64,000 bases of DNA, from NCBI GenBank assembly GCA_905178155.1, contig CAJINV010000017.1, positions 240,722 to 304,721 on the forward strand, read 5' to 3'. The position numbers were made by a program, and so were the translations under genes. Under the pieces are notes generated by a model. That model saw nothing but the letters and a program-made list of their open reading frames with translations. It did no database searches and was not told the origin of the DNA. Shown piece after piece: positions 1-10,800 of this stretch. Position 1 is the stretch's first letter. Every line of letters starts with the position of its first letter. This stretch comes from Amoebophrya sp. A120 (taxonomy: Eukaryota; Sar; Dinophyceae; Syndiniales; Amoebophryaceae).

Positions 1-285
1 GTAGCTGCAAGCCTTTTCCCTTCCCCCTACAGCATGCTTCTTTGTGGCTTTTTCATTCTATATCAAAAAGTCTTTTTGGTAGTGTCGGCGTGGGTTTGGA
101 AACAGTGTGGCTGCGTGATTCCTGAGACCTTAGAGGGGTAAGGCAAAAACCCTCTTGCACAGTCGAGCATAGGTGTAAACTTCAACACCGCAGCAACTCA
201 AGGAAGGGAACAGAAGCTGGGTGAAGAAATTCACACCCGAACCATAGGTCTCCTATTTTGGGTCCATTTGAAAAGCAATAACTAG

Positions 286-970
286 CTACGTAAAGAGGCC
301 TTCTTTAACGTTAGGAATCACGCCCTAGCGACATCATCATCTTTGCCCTTCTTTGTATTTAATCCCAAGCTCAAACTCAAGACCGAGGAGTTCAAGAAGT
401 ATGGACCCAAGCTCAAACTTCCGAACACCTCGGTCAGGCCACTGGGGTACTGGATGTCCGCGTCCGCCGCACAGGCGGACATCGGTGATTGTCCGCAGCT
501 GGAGCAGCTGTTCCGCACCATTTGCCGGGCCGATGGCGTTCCCAACTGTTACGCTCCCAGCTGCTGCGTGAATTTGTGCAGCAAGAATAGCAAAACTGAA
601 AGGGGGAAGCCTGTGCCTTTTGCGTGACAGATTCGGCACAGAGAGACTCTCATCCTGTTTGTCCCTTCGGGCATTTGTCATGCGAAGCAATTTGGTCGCG
701 TCGATTCTGATTGGAATTCTGCATGACAAATCGCGTAACGGTTGAGAACGTAACATTTGAGAACGCCATATGCTGCGCTTGGGGGTGAACGAGGAGACGG
801 GCCGCTTCAGGGCGGAGGAGGTTCCGCGGAACGAACACCCACTGCAGGGGCTGTTCACCGGGGGGACCTCCTTTGCCGAGTTTAGCGGCGCCGTGAATGC
901 GAACGTGGACGAGGCCGCGGACGCCCCCGTGGAAGGCGCAGCGGAGGACCTCGACGTCGCGGATTTGTAA
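286..970 (+). CDS. 3' end of an unidentified gene, two exons
   Basis: Two coding pieces are seen. The first is open from 286 to about 531 (includes PKLKLKTEEFKKYGPKLK, then SVRPLGYW and CPQLEQLFRTICRA). The second runs from about 776 to the stop at 968-970 (LGVNEETGRFRAEE, then an acidic tail). They are separated by an introner-like sequence ending in CCATA at 770. Joining them at the element edges keeps one frame. No start codon is clear, so the first piece probably begins at an AG acceptor and the gene extends left of the window. I do not recognise the family. The exon joining is inferred; the frames are seen. Confidence 0.45.
532..770. mobile_element. introner-like element, TTACAATC family (diverged)
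   Basis: Inverted ends GGCGTTCCCAACTGTTACG (535-553 region) and, inverted at the right, GGCGTTCTCAAATGTTACG, differ at two positions. The interior has ATTTGTCATGC and GCATGACAAA words. The right end is ATA; the left TA appears mutated and no 5-bp duplication is visible. Related to the element at 40660. Confidence 0.5.
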
Positions 971-1802
971 GGCTGGCAAAACGAAAACCACAGGGAAGGA
1001 AATAAATAAAACGAAGAAAATAATATAAAGGGGCCGGGATAGGTTGGGCGAACCATCTTCCCGGCGCAGGTGTAGATAAAACATATGCCCCACGGGGCCA
1101 CCCAAGTGAAGGAGCCACCGCGCCCCGAGGTATAGAAGGGCCGGCGCGGCGCTACGTTCACTAATGAGCGCGGGCCGCCCGGCGTGTGCAGAACATCTCG
1201 CAGAGAGATAAAAAAAGGCCGAGGCCGGATCCCGAGAAAACCAGGCACCGACCTCCTCTAGCGGGAACCGCGCCGGGCGCGGAGTCCCTCTAATGGAGGC
1301 GGCGGCGATTTTGTTTTCGGCGCGCCCGCGAGCACGCGGAGCCGCGCGCCCATATCGGTACCGAATAAAAAAGCTGACCTTTCCAAGCCATAGCCAGCCC
1401 GACCAAGGGGGGGCCAAAACCGCGGGCGCGGGCGCTGCAGCCCGAACGCCCCCCGCCTTCGTGTTCGCTCCTCGCCGGACCTGCCTCGGTCGTTTTTTTA
1501 TTTTCCAAAGGCGCGCCGCGCCTTGGCCCGTGGCGCCAAGCACAACCCCCGGGGAAGGGGGAGGCGCCCATCGAGAGAGCAACGAGCGAACAGCGAGCGA
1601 CCCACGCACCGAGAGCCGCCCGAGCGACTTTCTTCAACGACCCAACTGGCTCCCTTACGCCACTTCCCAAAGACCGCAGAACCACCTGCAGGGCCCGAAA
1701 GATAAACAAACAAAACAAAGGGCAGAACCCCCGGGAAAAGATTTCACACCCAAGCAAGAAAAGAAAGCCCAAGGCACTGAAAACCCGCACGGGGGCGCGC
1801 AG
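971..1802. other. spacer between gene fragment and Helitron protein
   Basis: GC content rises sharply from about 1030. The reading frame of the Helitron protein is open from 1293, but the 1293-1802 part is low-complexity and its first in-frame ATG with recognisable sequence after it is at 1803. The 5' end of the Helitron probably lies here; I could not identify its terminal TC boundary. Confidence 0.35.
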
Positions 1803-4800
1803 ATGGGTGACCCGGGCGAGGCCGCCCCAGTTCCCGCATGGTTTCGGGACCTCGCGCGCCGGCCGGGGGGCTGCTCCCGGTGTGGCCTCCGTCCGCGCTG
1901 GCAGCATACTCCGTTCTGCAGCGTGTGCCAGAACGCGCTTACGCAATGCGTAGCGTGCAAGCGCTGGCGGCCCCGGGGCTACTTTCACGGCCCACAAAGC
2001 GTCCGCCTGGCGGACACATGCCGCCCGTGCGTCGTGGCCGATGGCCTATACGATGGCCCGGCGCGGATTTGGCCTCTGCCTCTGTGGGACCCGCCCCTAT
2101 CCGTCGAGGTCTGCGAAGAATGTCCAAAATGCGAAACAAAAATATACCCGGAGGAGGTGCCCAGAGGCCGGGGGCGCCGCTGCCCTTTCTGCAGTGGCGC
2201 CTGCGGGCTTCCAATCGAGACCCTCCGGAACCTCTACAGCAGCGACATGGAGGCACTGCTCCGGTACGCCACGCCGGAGACGGTGTTCCAGTGCAACGAG
2301 GGGGCAGCCATGGTCAACACCCTCTTCCTCGAAGGCTCTGGCCGCCACATCGGCCAAGTTGGCAACTCTGGCACGTCCAACCAAATCCTGCAGGGCAGCT
2401 ACCTCTACGGCCCCCAATTTCTGGGGACCTCCCGCGGCTTCCGCCTCGTCTTCGACGACGCCAAGGAGCGGCTCCGCGGCGAAGACCAGGACGACAACAG
2501 CCCCGGCAATAACCCCGCCACCCGGAGCAGGTATCTTCGCGAAGTTCTTGCGATTCTCCTCGAGCGAAGCCCAATCTACCGCCAAATGGGGGAAGCGGTG
2601 GCCGCGTTCTTGGAAATTTACGACCACGCCGGTCTGGACAATTTCCCCACCGTCCGCGTCCGGTGCGTGGAACAGAGGGGCGCCCGGGGCATCACCGGCA
2701 TCATCCTTCCCGAAGTCTCCCCGGAAGCCTTCGAAGACGAGGACGCCCGCCACTTGATTCCCCACTATGGGGACCTCGCGCTGCCGGTGGCGCAACCGCT
2801 CCGGGGCTCGGGCCGGCCCGGTGACGCCCGGCGCGTATACCAGACGAGCGGGCGCATCGAGCAGAACTACATCAACCTCCTCCCCCTTCTCTTTCCCGTT
2901 TTGTTCCCCGGCAGGCTTGACATCCCGGAGGCTTGCTCCCTTCGCTGCTTCGCGGCGCAACTGCTTGCCCGGGTCCCCTACCCGCCTAGCTACGTCAAAC
3001 TTCTGCAGCACTTTGTCATCCACACCTGGATGAACAAAGAAACCGCCGAAGTCCTCGCGCACGAGCGCCGCTACTTCGCCCGGTGGAATAAGCGGCCGCG
3101 CTTCCTGCCCGCATCCATCGCGGGGTCGGCCGCCTCCATTGACCTGATGCGCCGGAAAGGCTTCGCACTCGTGCGGGAGTACGGCCCCCCGGACCTGTTC
3201 CTCACTATCACAATGAACACCGACTGGCCGGAGTTTCGGCGGCGCGGGCTCGACGCCTACGACTTCGACCTGGGAAACGGCCCGCATTTTTCAAGCCCGA
3301 GTCAAGAAATTCCTTGAAGAGGTCAAAGGCGGCAAAATCTGGGGCCGGGTCCGGTGCTACATCCGGTCCGTGGAGTTTCAGTGGCGCGGCCTCCCCCACG
3401 TCCATATCCTTATATGGCTGGAGGATCCAATCCTAGACCTCGCCGAGTGCGCCCGGCTTGGGAGCAAAAGCTGGGAAGAATACCCGGAGGCCTTCCAGGA
3501 TGTCGCGGCCAAGGTTTTCTTCCATGTGTGCTCCGCCGACCATTGCAAAAAAAAGAGCGCAACAATGTGCGCCAAGGGCTTCCCCAAGATCCCCTGCCGG
3601 ACCTACATTGAAGACGGCTACATCCATCTGCAGACAGAGGAAGGGCAAGAGTGGCACGTCGACCACGACATCCGCGCCTTCGCTCGGCTGCAATGCCACA
3701 CCAACATCGTCTTCCTCTGCGGGGCCATCAAAGTGAGCTACGTCGTCAAGTACGACATCAAGAGCCGCGACGCCGCAACCAACGTCACATACTCCTGGGG
3801 GCTGCAGAGGGAGCGCGAAGTCCGGCAGGACTGCCGGGCCCTTTCGAGCTCAGAGGCCTCCTACCGCCTGTTTGGGTTCCCAATATACGAGACCTGGGGC
3901 GCCGACCACGATCTGCTGCCGATGCACCTTCCGGCCCTGGAAAAGGACACGAGGCCGGAGCGAGGCGGGCAGGCAGGCGGCCCCGCCCCCGATTCTGGCG
4001 AGGACGGCGAAGAGGCAGAAAGCGACGCGGGGGGCGAGGATGTCGACAGGGCGGACGGAGCAGGCGGCGAGGCGGCCGGCCGGCCAGCTCCGGTAGCGCC
4101 CTTCCCCCTCCTCCTCAATGCCTATCTCGACCGCCCGCGCGGCGTAGAAAAATACCACACGAACTTCCTCGAGTTTGCGCAAGAGTACTACTGCGACGAG
4201 AGGCTTCGGGCGGACCTGGCCCGGTCTCAGATTGCCGCCCGGGCACGAGGGCAGCCGGATAGCCAAACATACCGCGGCGCCCGCCAGATCATAGAACGGG
4301 AGGGCCTTGAAGGAGCGGACGAAACGGAATGGGGCACCCTCCGCCCGCGGGGGCGCCGCGCCGTCCTTGTGTTCACTGGCGACAGTTTCGCCACTTGGCT
4401 GCTAACGCGCGCAGTACTGTGGCGCGACGGGTTCGAGGAAGCCCTCCGAGAAGGCAGCGCGACAGTGATGCAATACATGGAGGAAACCAACCAGGACGCG
4501 GAGCTTTTTGAGAAATTCTTGCAGGACGTGCAGGCCTACACGCGCGCAGACCTCCTCAAAGACCTGGCCACCTATTGGCAGTGCTTCCCCGGGTCCGACA
4601 CCCGCGCGGGCGCGATCCGCTACGCAGCGCTGGAAACCGGCCGCCCGCTCCCCGAAATCTTCAAACGCCTCGAGGGCCTTGGCGTGCCCGCTCTGGACCT
4701 CCGCCCCCTGCAGCAGACGATCGACCCTGTCGGGGCCCGCGCCAGGCCCGCCGGCCCGGATCTCGGCGACCCCATAGCCGCCGGCGCCTACTTTGTGCAG

Positions 4801-6620
4801 CAGGAGCGCGCTTTCTGGCTCCAGGGCCGGCAGCGCATGCGGGCCGACCTTGCCGAGCGCCGGGCCCGTTTCACTGCGTCACAGGCCTCTGCGTTCGAGC
4901 GCATTACGGCGGTGGCCGACGACGATGACCCCGCCCGCGGCCTCGCGAGGTTCGTCATCAATGCGATGGGCGGAACGGGCAAGGGCTACTTGATCGAGGC
5001 CCTGCTCCTCTACTACCGGCTGCGGGGGGAGGTTTGCGTGGTCCTCGGGTCCAGCGGCCAGGCCGCCAGCCTGCTACCGGGCGGAACAACAATCCACCAG
5101 GGCGTCGGCCTGCGGGTGTCGGGCGACCTCGCGGAGGCCGCCGAGTATGTCCGCGAACTCGCGCTGCTTAAGGCCGCCCGCTTGGTTGTCACGGACGAGG
5201 CCTTTATGGCTCATCGGAACTGGCTGGCCCAAAGGGACGCGCGGCTGAACGAGCTGCAGGCAAAGCCGGCTCTCCTCGATGCGGGGGACCTTGAACAGAT
5301 CGGGCCGGTTGACGATGGCACGGCCGAAACCATTTCGGCACAGATGGAGGGCCTCCACCCGATGGAGTACTACGACGAGCTCGGCGCGGCAGTCGAGTGG
5401 CTTGCCCTCGAAGTTCCGGCCGGCCAGAAAAACCCCCGCTTTCGGACGCAGGCGTGGTCGGACTTTTGCACCGACATCCGTAGCGGGGCCCGCCCGGAGA
5501 TTTTTCTTAATCCGGAGAACTCGGACACCGAGGAGCCGGGCGCGCCACTTCCCCCCCAGCCGCCGTTCCAGGTGGTAACGACCCCGGACTGGTCCTACCA
5601 GGAAATCGCGGAGCAACTTGCCCGCGGGGAGGCCGATCTCATTTGCGGCACCCACTACGAAAAGGACCGCGCCACCAGGGTCCTGCTCGAAGCCTTCCGC
5701 CGGCTCTTCCCCGATAAGCCGCTGCGCTCCTACGAGCCCCGTTGCCATTGCAAAACGGACGTCCAGCGGAGCGCCTTCGGCACTGCCGACATTCTGGCGC
5801 AAATCAATACCCTGACCGTCGCCGTTGGCATGCGGGTCGCGCTGACGCGCAACCTCAACATTAACGGCACCCGCATCGCCAAAGAGTCCCGCGGCCGCGT
5901 GCTACACCTCGGCGCCAAGTTCGTGACGGTCGAGTTTGAAAACATCAACGGCGCCAAGAAAGTTGTGTGCGTCCCCCTAATGTATGCCATCCAATCCACC
6001 CCCGTTGACGGGGACTGGGTCATCCAAAGCATCCCCTTGCGGCTCGCCGCCGTCTCGACGGTGAACAGCTTTCAGGGCGTTACCGTCGCCCACCCCCGGC
6101 GCCTGATCGTTTCCGGGTATAACCTGCTCCAGGAGCACGGCCACGTCTACGTGGTCTTTTCCCGTGTGCAGGACGGGAGCCAGCTTTGTGTGTACTGCGG
6201 CACCGCCCAGCGAGCCCTGCCGGTGGTGCGCAAGTTTACTTCCCGCGGGCCGGAAGTGCCGGCCGGGGACGATTTGCCCGAAGACATCAATGTGAACGAC
6301 CTCTAGAACCGCGGACCTCCCCACCCACAATGAAAGCGCCCAAGAGCCTTCTGAGAAAACAACTTGCCCCAAGCAAAGCGAAGGCTAAATGTGTAAAGCG
6401 TGTGTGCAGAAATCGGCCAAAAAAACAAACGCAGGAACCACGCGTTGCTAATCCTGGGGGGCACGATTTTGCTTTGTCCCCCTTCTGTTGGTGCTCGTTG
6501 CATTTTGATGTTGTGTTATCGGTGTTCGATTGCTAGTATCATCCTCGTTACATTATTATGTATTTATACCAAGATTTTCAGTCAGGTTTCGTTTTCATCA
6601 TGAGAAAAATGTAGTTGAAG
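1000..6620 (+). mobile_element. Helitron (rolling-circle transposon), ends unresolved
   Basis: The block is much richer in G and C than its neighbours and encodes a Rep-helicase typical of autonomous Helitrons. The coordinates are approximate and follow the composition change. Helitrons leave no target duplication and end in a short hairpin plus CTRR; I did not find a convincing 3' hairpin in 6307-6620. The Rep-helicase frame is broken near 3240, so this copy may be dead or the sequence may hold an assembly error. Confidence 0.7.
1803..6306 (+). CDS. Helitron Rep-helicase, frameshifted
   Basis: The protein acts in rolling-circle transposition: HUH nuclease plus 5'-3' helicase. From ATG 1803 there are N-terminal zinc-finger-like cysteines (CSRC...CSVC...CVAC at residues 24-55, CEECPKC and CPFC at 104-132). 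The Helitron_like_N signature follows: PDLFLTITMNTDWPEF (near 3200), VEFQWRGLPHVHILIW with the HUH pair (3370-3417), and YVVKYDIKSRD with the likely catalytic tyrosines (near 3745). The helicase has GGTGKG (near 4968), VVTDEAF (near 5190), AGDLEQIGPV (5281), an NGTRIAKESRG segment, NSFQGVT and VYVVFSR. The first frame ends at 3317; the second continues to 6306. Conserved sequence switches frame between about 3235 and 3280, so one base is gained or lost there. Walker A has Gly where Ser/Thr is usual after the lysine. Confidence 0.88.
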
Positions 6621-7861
6621 ACTCTCTCTCCGACAGCAACAGGACTAGACATGTACAAATATGAGATCGAGATCTTTATTGTGCCGTGTTTTCCTTGCAA
6701 CGTTGCAAATTACATCTCCGAAACTTCATGCATTGCTCCGAAGCATTTGCTTTCCAAAGAATTTTAGTTTCTGCTCATTTTCTTGTTGATTCTATGTGAA
6801 GTTTTTCCGTCTACAACTACAACATCTACGAAGTAAGTAAGCACGAACGTCCTAGTATCCGCCGTCTCTTTTTTATTCTGCAAACTCTACTACACACACA
6901 CACTACGACTTCTACCCACTTCGAAGAAACATCAGCTTGACCCGACTGCGTTCTTGTTGAAATGTCTGCTCAGGTTGTGTATACCCTTCATGTTCATTTT
7001 ACCCGTTACAGAGATTGAAAATTATCGCAAGGGTCCTCTCGACGTCACCTTCAGCTACTTGAGCGAGATGAGGTTTGTTGGACCGCACAGTATTGTATAC
7101 ATTGATTTTGGCAACTACACTCCACGTGATTTCGATTTCGATTTCTTACAAATAAAGCGGTGACCGAGGTCGTAAATTGTTCTTCCATGTCGTTGTTTGG
7201 CTACCTCAGCCACGGTCTTTGTTTCACAAAAAAGGAAAATTCGTCATCGTGGCTGGTAGCTGATTCGCACTCTTTGTCAGGAACTACAAGGTTCTGCGAG
7301 GACGAAAACATCTCGGCTCCAGACTACTTAGTATCTGCCGGAGGAAAAAGGGAGGAGCGATTTCCAGCAACAAGCAGGACCGCGGATACAACCGTTCACA
7401 ACTAGTAAAAGTACGTAAAACTACACTCGCTGCCATAGATTCTTTTGAAATCGTAATCGTTAGGACCAACGCACCTGAGCCTGAGTCTAGTAATGGGCAA
7501 ACTTATAGCGTCGTCCGGGTCGTCGTCGTGGTGCTAGTGATGTTTTTGATTTCACTCAGCCTGCGATAGAAGCGCAAAACTTTCGTTTATCCTGTCGTGA
7601 TGGGGAACAGGCGCGCTGTGATATCGTTTACGTGTCGCCGAACAACTCGTGGGTTTTCGTGATGATTTGCACCCATTGAGCACATGCGCGAGGCACTTCT
7701 ACTTCTTTATGCTGCTTGATGTCTATTCTCACGGTGTGGTTGTACTCTTTCATCGTGTTCTGTTTCCGACTCTAATCTCCTGCTGCAGTTTCGTGTTTAT
7801 TCTTGTTTCGTAACGACAGAATTCAACTTTTATTCGTTGTTTCGAAATTTACTACCCAAAA
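6307..7861. other. intergenic, AT-rich
   Basis: Composition drops back to AT-rich. Small open frames at 6954-7163 and 7160-7405 have no recognisable domain, and I do not call them genes. The right part is the upstream region of the coiled-coil gene at 7862. No TATA-like or other promoter element could be supported. Confidence 0.5.
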
Positions 7862-10800
7862 ATGGTCGCTGACGCCTCTTCCAACAGTCCCGCGAGCAGC
7901 CCCGTGCTCGCCGGCGTTAAACTACGGGAGGACGGAACAAGCGGAGTTGCATTTGATCATACCACGGCGGAAGAAAACCCCGTGGAGCTTTTCGGAAAGC
8001 CGCAGTTGCACATGCCGACGATTTCGGTCACCGGCACCGCCACGGCGGGACCAATCATGAAGCTCCCGACTTTTTTCCCGACTAGTGCTAGTAACGCCGC
8101 GGGAGCGGTGGACCTCAAAATAGGGCAGCAAACACACACAGCTAGGGGAGAGGTCCTCGGCTCCTTCGAGCCACACGCCCGACAGTCGAACTACACTTCG
8201 ACGTCTAGCAGGATCCGCAGCACCAGCGCGACAGCGACTAACGTGATGAATACCTGTGCAAGTAAACCAAACGGAGGATTCGTGCTGCGCAGCAGCCGTC
8301 TGGCGGCCGCAACCACCGCGTCCAGCCGAAACAAGGCAAAGAAGATGCAGATGAGTGTCGCACTGGAACAACAGCAAAAAGCTTCTAACTCATCAGAGGA
8401 ACATCGAGACGAAGAGGATGAGCTGCTGTTTCAACACCAACAACAAGAACCTCCCCAGCTTACTACCGGGCAGCATCACCAGCGGCCACCCGTGAGTTCT
8501 TTGAGTGGACAGCATCAGCAGCACTACAACGGTCTTTTGAATGCCAGGACGGACTCCAACGCTACCTCTGGCGCAAGTTCGGTACTGACGTCGGTGTCTT
8601 CGGCCGCTCCAAGACAACAGCACTCCTCGTCTGGACATCCGCAACCCGCACAGGTGGCTGGTGGTCCACCTCGTGGGTCATCGTCCTCACACAATTACAA
8701 TGGCTATAACAAGCGTTCCGCAATGGGCCATGCGCCGAATCTCTTTCCGTCGTCGTCTTCCAGTGTAGCATCCTCGTCGACTTCCGGTGCTGGAAGTAAA
8801 AATCCATACAACCACTTCTTGCACCATAACTCCGCTTCGGGGTTGGGCGCAGCCGGGAGGCTTGCCGGTAATAATCCCATGCAGCTGGGAATGACCACGA
8901 AAGTGGTAAAGCAGACGAGGAACGCAAGCGTTTTGAAAGCGGACAAACGGGCATCAGAGATCATTCAACGGCTGTTGAAGCGAAGTATTGGTTTGTGCGT
9001 CTTGATAACTTCTGTCGCAAGACCTCCCTGGAAGTTGCACATACAGCGCACCATGCATTCACAGCTGTAGTGGGGGTCATGGTCCTTTTTTTTTTGAGAG
9101 GACAGGAATTTGAAAAATCAGAAACCATACATAGAGTATTCTAGGTGGACCGCATAATGAGAAAGTAAGTATAAGTGCCTGTGCCTGCCCTGCCTTTTAC
9201 CATTATTTGATTTAGTACGGTTTCTGAAAAACAGATACCGCCGCATCAACCGACGACCCCGGCGAGGACCGAGAGCAATTCTACCAGGGGAGCCACACCG
9301 CCGCCGCGCAACGACAGTTCTCGTCTTCCTCCTCCTCCAGCACCGGGACGCCGAGGAACGTGAACCCGACAGACCAGCGGTTGTCGCCCGTCGAGCGCTT
9401 GCACTCGATGCACAGTGACATGGTCTCCCTCATTCACGCGATCGAAACGCTGCAGCAGGAGAACACGCGCCTCCGCTGGAAACAGCTGTCCCAGGTGGAC
9501 GTACTCTTCCGCAGTTGGTGCGATTCCGACAACCGCGGGCTTTTGTCGCAGTGTCTGAGTGTGTGGAAAAAGCTGTTGGAATACAAAAAACACAGGTGCT
9601 TTTGTGCGTCCCCACTGTTGCTTCTGTCCAAAGCATGAGGATGAGCTCCCTCGTGCTCGACCGGGTGGGCAGTAAATCTGGATCTTGCATATTCAGGGCG
9701 AGCTTTTTTCCAGGTGAAAAAAGCTCCAATGTTTCCGCTCCGTCGAGATCGAATCAAGAGTAAGTTGAGACCGAGTGGACACGGACGGAGTTGAGACCGA
9801 GACACGGACGGAGTTGAGACCGAAAAAGCGCAAATTGCACTTTTGCGCTTTTTTTCAGCTGGAAAAAAGCTCACTTTCGTTTTTTTTCGGCTGAAAAAAA
9901 GCACATTTGGGCTGCGCTCCTCTTTGCAGCTGAAAAAAAGCACTTTCGCGGTTTTTTCCAGCTGAAAAACTGCACCTTGTAACTTTTCAGGTGAAAAAAG
10001 GTACAAGGGCGCAACTTTTCAACTGAAAAAAAGCGCAAGGGCGCAATTTATCAGCTGAAAAAAAGCGCAAGGGCGCAATTTTTCAGCTGAAAAAAAGCGC
10101 CACGTGAGTTCTCACCTCTTCGTTTTTTCAGTGACAAAAAAGTGAAAATCTCAACTCGATCTCAACTCGGTCTCAACTCTGTCTCAGCTCGGTCTCGACT
10201 CGATCTCAACTCGATTTCAACTCGATCGCAATTTGGTCTCAACTCGGTCTCAACTCGATCCCAACTCGATGCCAGCTCGATCTCAACTAGATCCCAACTC
10301 GGTTCCGGCTTGCTCTCCGCTCGATCTTGGTTCAGTCTCGATGTGTTGCTCATCATCTTCGCATGTATCGAGTCTCTTCGAGGCTGGAAATTAAGCCATC
10401 AATTCGCGCTCGAACAAACCGTCTTGGCGGTTTTTTTCAGCTGAAAAAGTGCGCCTTTTCCCTTTGCGCGTTTTTCAGCTGCAAAAAGCACAACTGGAGT
10501 GCTCGTTCTAGCAGGACCAGGAGCAACTCTGAGCATTTTACACGAACGCCCGCGGCACATTTAGCCACAACGTCGGCACGGTTTGAACTCGATCTCAACT
10601 GGGTGTCTGGGCAATTTCCCAAAAGAGTCTTTGTCGATGTGGTTCAGTGCCAAGCAGTGTCTGAGCGTGTGGAAAAAGCTGTTGGAATACAAAAAACACA
10701 GGTGTAGTACCTCTTTTGCAAACTCTTTATCATCGTCGTCATCTAGTTCGTCGTCGACCTCCTTCGCGTCATCCCAAGGTATGCACTTGTTTCGTCAAGT

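Noticed and set aside
650-1997. Long minus-strand open frames left of the Helitron protein
   Set aside because: High GC content makes stop codons rare. The compositions are Arg/Pro/Ala-biased with no domain.
2097-3287. Long antisense open frame (396 residues) over the Helitron
   Set aside because: It mirrors the GC-rich sense coding frame, which carries the recognisable Helitron motifs. It shows no motif of its own.
9858-10100. CRISPR-like regular repeat with ~32-bp period
   Set aside because: The units are imperfect palindromes with near-identical linkers, not identical repeats with unique spacers, and the DNA is eukaryotic with introns.
10142-10444. Open frame encoding a Ser/Arg/Leu repeat peptide
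   Set aside because: It is the translation of an 11-bp minisatellite, open only because the unit lacks stop codons.
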